Shown: positions 62,393 through 64,000 of the stretch, piece by piece
Position numbering within the stretch: position 1 is the stretch's first letter
How the letters are laid out: every line of letters begins with the position of its first letter
From: Desulfatibacillum aliphaticivorans DSM 15576
GTDB taxonomy: Bacteria; Desulfobacterota; Desulfobacteria; Desulfobacterales; Desulfatibacillaceae
Direction: 5' to 3'
Length of the DNA stretch: 64,000 bases
NCBI RefSeq assembly: GCF_000429905.1
Contig: NZ_AUCT01000008.1
Coordinates: forward strand, 124,001 to 188,000
The notes under the pieces: generated by a model
Seen by the model: only the letters and a program-made list of their open reading frames with translations
Database searches by the model: none
What the model was told of the DNA's origin: nothing
Made by a program: the position numbers and the translations under genes

Positions 62393-64000
62393 TCATGGTA
62401 ACAATGATCGGGGGATGTCCGCGGTTTTCGCCCGCAGATACTCCCCGAGGGTTTTAGCTTGCGGATCCATTCGCAGGGACGCGGAAACGCCGTCCCCAAG
62501 CACGCCAATGATATAAAAATTGAGCGCCAACAGGTTTGGCAGCTCGTAACGTTCGATTTCATACCCGGCCATGTCGGTCAGGATTTCCTTCAGCTTGTCC
62601 ACGGTGAGAAAATCCTGCAGGAAGGCATAGGCCTCGGGGGTTTTGCCCCACACGCCCAGGTTGGCGTTTCCGCCCTTGTCGCCGGACCGTGTGGCGAACA
62701 CCCTGCCCAGAGGGGCCGCGACCTTCTCGTCCGAAGGAACGGGCGGGATGGAGACTTCCAGGCTTTTCACCGGAGGGAATTCCCGGCCCATGGGCGCGGG
62801 TTCGATCTCCATTTCCTTGCCGTCGAAAAAGAGCTTCTGGACCACCTTGTCCCTGGAGACCAGGGTGGGCCAATGCTGGATTACCGGGCGGCCCTTGGCC
62901 GGGGGCGCGGTTCCGGTGAATCCCGGAATATTGCACAAGGCCAGCTCCACCAGTTTGGCCGAAAACAAGGCCACTTTTTTCGGGTCCGGGTCCAGGACGG
63001 ACAGACGCAGATAGGCGAAGGCCTCTTCGTTAGAGGCCGGGTTTTCCCGATCCGTACGGATAAGCTGGACCTCGGCCTTGCGGAACTGCTCCTTGCCGCC
63101 GATGCTGTTGAACAGGGCGTTTTCCAGGATTTTCGCCTTTTTCTCGATATCCAGGCCCGTCAACAACACGGTGAAGGAGTTGGTGTGGCCGTCCAGGTTG
63201 TTGATGCAGACCTTGGTGGTGTCCGGGGGCGGCTCGCCGCATACGCCGGAGACTTCCACCCGATCCTGGCCCTGCTGCTTGATCCGGATGGTGTCGAACC
63301 GGGCGCCCACGTCCGGGGTCAGGTATCTGGGCTCGCGGACTTCATAAAGAAGCTGGGCCGTGACTGTGCCCACGGACACCAGGCCGCCGGTGTTGGGATG
63401 TTTGGTGATGACGAAGGAGCCGTCCTCGTGCATTTCGGCGATGGGAAAGCCCACGTTGTCGTAGGAGGGGACTTCGTCGATAAAGGAGTAGTTGCCTCCG
63501 GTAGCCTGGCCGCTGCACTCAATGATGTGCCCAGCCACGGCGGCGCCGGCCAGTTTGTCCCAGTCGTCCCGCTTCCACCCGAATTTCCAGGCGGCGGGCC
63601 CCATGACCACGGCGGCGTCGGCCAGGCGGCCGCCCACCACGATGTCCGCGCCCTGGGTCAGGGCTTCCACCACTCCCCAGCCGCCGAAATAGGCGTTGGC
63701 GGTAATGGGCATGGCGCCGGCGTCTTTCAAATGGACGCCCTTGTCCAGGTGGGCGAAGTTTTCGCCCTGCTCCTGCAATTCGGCGATGCGGGGCAGGATG
63801 TTGTCCCCTTCAATATAGGCGATTTTGGGATGCAGCCCCAATTCGCCCGCCACCCTTTGCAGTTCGTCGGCCAGGCCTTTGGGGTTCAGGCCTCCGGCGT
63901 TGGAGACCACCCGGATATTTTTATCCAGGCATTGGCCCATGATCTGCTCCATTTGCTTCAGAAAGGTATGGGCGTAGCCTTTGGTGGGGTCTTTCATGGT
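62393..64000 (-). CDS. AtuA-like protein (DUF1446), N-terminus beyond window
   Basis: The visible 535 codons continue past the window edge. The ATG at 63997 is internal, since the aligned region (KDPTKGYA, IRVVSNAGGLNPKGLADEL) lies some 60 residues into related proteins. The main domain shows DIVVGGRLADAAVVMGP and HIIECSGQATGGNYSF. From about codon 410 a second small domain follows, with RSGDKGGNANLGVWG, the AtuA-like C-terminal domain. AtuA is needed for acyclic terpene (citronellol/geranyl) degradation in Pseudomonas; related proteins occur in other branched acid pathways. Its neighbour is an acyl-CoA ligase. Confidence 0.85.
   Translation of the reverse strand, partial: TMKDPTKGYAHTFLKQMEQIMGQCLDKNIRVVSNAGGLNPKGLADELQRVAGELGLHPKIAYIEGDNILPRIAELQEQGENFAHLDKGVHLKDAGAMPITANAYFGGWGVVEALTQGADIVVGGRLADAAVVMGPAAWKFGWKRDDWDKLAGAAVAGHIIECSGQATGGNYSFIDEVPSYDNVGFPIAEMHEDGSFVITKHPNTGGLVSVGTVTAQLLYEVREPRYLTPDVGARFDTIRIKQQGQDRVEVSGVCGEPPPDTTKVCINNLDGHTNSFTVLLTGLDIEKKAKILENALFNSIGGKEQFRKAEVQLIRTDRENPASNEEAFAYLRLSVLDPDPKKVALFSAKLVELALCNIPGFTGTAPPAKGRPVIQHWPTLVSRDKVVQKLFFDGKEMEIEPAPMGREFPPVKSLEVSIPPVPSDEKVAAPLGRVFATRSGDKGGNANLGVWGKTPEAYAFLQDFLTVDKLKEILTDMAGYEIERYELPNLLALNFYIIGVLGDGVSASLRMDPQAKTLGEYLRAKTADIPRSLLP

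Overview
This window looks like chromosomal DNA of a Gram-negative anaerobe of the sulfate-reducing Desulfobacteraceae type, possibly Desulfatibacillum or a close relative. That placement is inference. It rests on a Wolinella-type three-gene succinate dehydrogenase/fumarate reductase, two AMP-forming acyl-CoA ligases beside an AtuA-like gene, an FmdE-like protein, a complete Tol-Pal set, meso-diaminopimelate-type MurE, a candidate sigma-54 promoter before a type IV pilin gene, and GC-rich third codon positions. Most of the window is conserved housekeeping DNA. I see no prophage, insertion sequence, CRISPR array, rRNA or tRNA.

Layout. 1-2434 (minus): a truncated lipoprotein gene, an alpha/beta hydrolase and a GAF/HD-GYP phosphodiesterase. 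2704-4087 (plus): an XRE-cupin regulator and a lone type IV pilin. 4111-5315 (minus): trmO and a TANGO2/NRDE gene. 5659-5823 (plus): a candidate structured RNA ending in an intrinsic terminator. 5828-11584 (minus): a MIF-like tautomerase, an MBL-fold hydrolase, an AEC transporter, an M16C metalloprotease and a small winged-helix protein. 11752-13403 (plus): rsmA and an FmdE-like gene. 13965-32729 (minus): the division and cell-wall (dcw) cluster, in transcription order mraZ-rsmH-ftsL-ftsI-murE-murF-mraY-murD-ftsW-murG-murC-murB-ftsQ-ftsA-ftsZ followed by a radical SAM gene. Many of its junctions overlap by a few bases, which suggests translational coupling, and no ddl gene is present. 33557-34021 (minus): a TPR lipoprotein. 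34247-42298 (plus): tolQ-tolR-tolA-(TolA-domain lipoprotein)-tolB-pal-cpoB, then ruvC-ruvA-ruvB. 42834-43637 (plus): a SAM hydrolase, convergent with an EEP nuclease and a CYTH protein (43621-44984, minus). 45239-48567 (plus): the three-gene SDH/FRD operon. 48875-56592 (minus): plsY, rpsB-tsf, pyrH-frr-uppS-cdsA-dxr-rseP, joining translation, UMP synthesis and membrane-lipid/isoprenoid synthesis. 56818-57117: an orphan AT-richer gene beside a repeat tract. 57693-64000 (minus): acyl-CoA metabolism genes, with an AtuA-like gene cut by the window edge.

How the genes work together. The dcw cluster makes lipid II and the divisome. The Tol-Pal genes drive outer-membrane constriction. The uppS/cdsA/dxr/plsY genes supply undecaprenyl carrier and phospholipid precursors. 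RseP provides site-2 proteolysis, and RuvABC resolves Holliday junctions.

The least explained DNA is intergenic. A modular family of GC-rich palindromic repeats (modules A-D) recurs at 13.5-13.9, 33.2-33.4 and 42.3-42.7 kb, and two copies of module A differ by a compensatory base-pair change. There is also a candidate structured RNA at 5.66-5.82 kb. Among proteins, the notable oddities are a duplicated FtsZ C-terminal peptide and a TolA C-terminal domain duplicated as a free lipoprotein. I did not find a convincing new multi-gene system.
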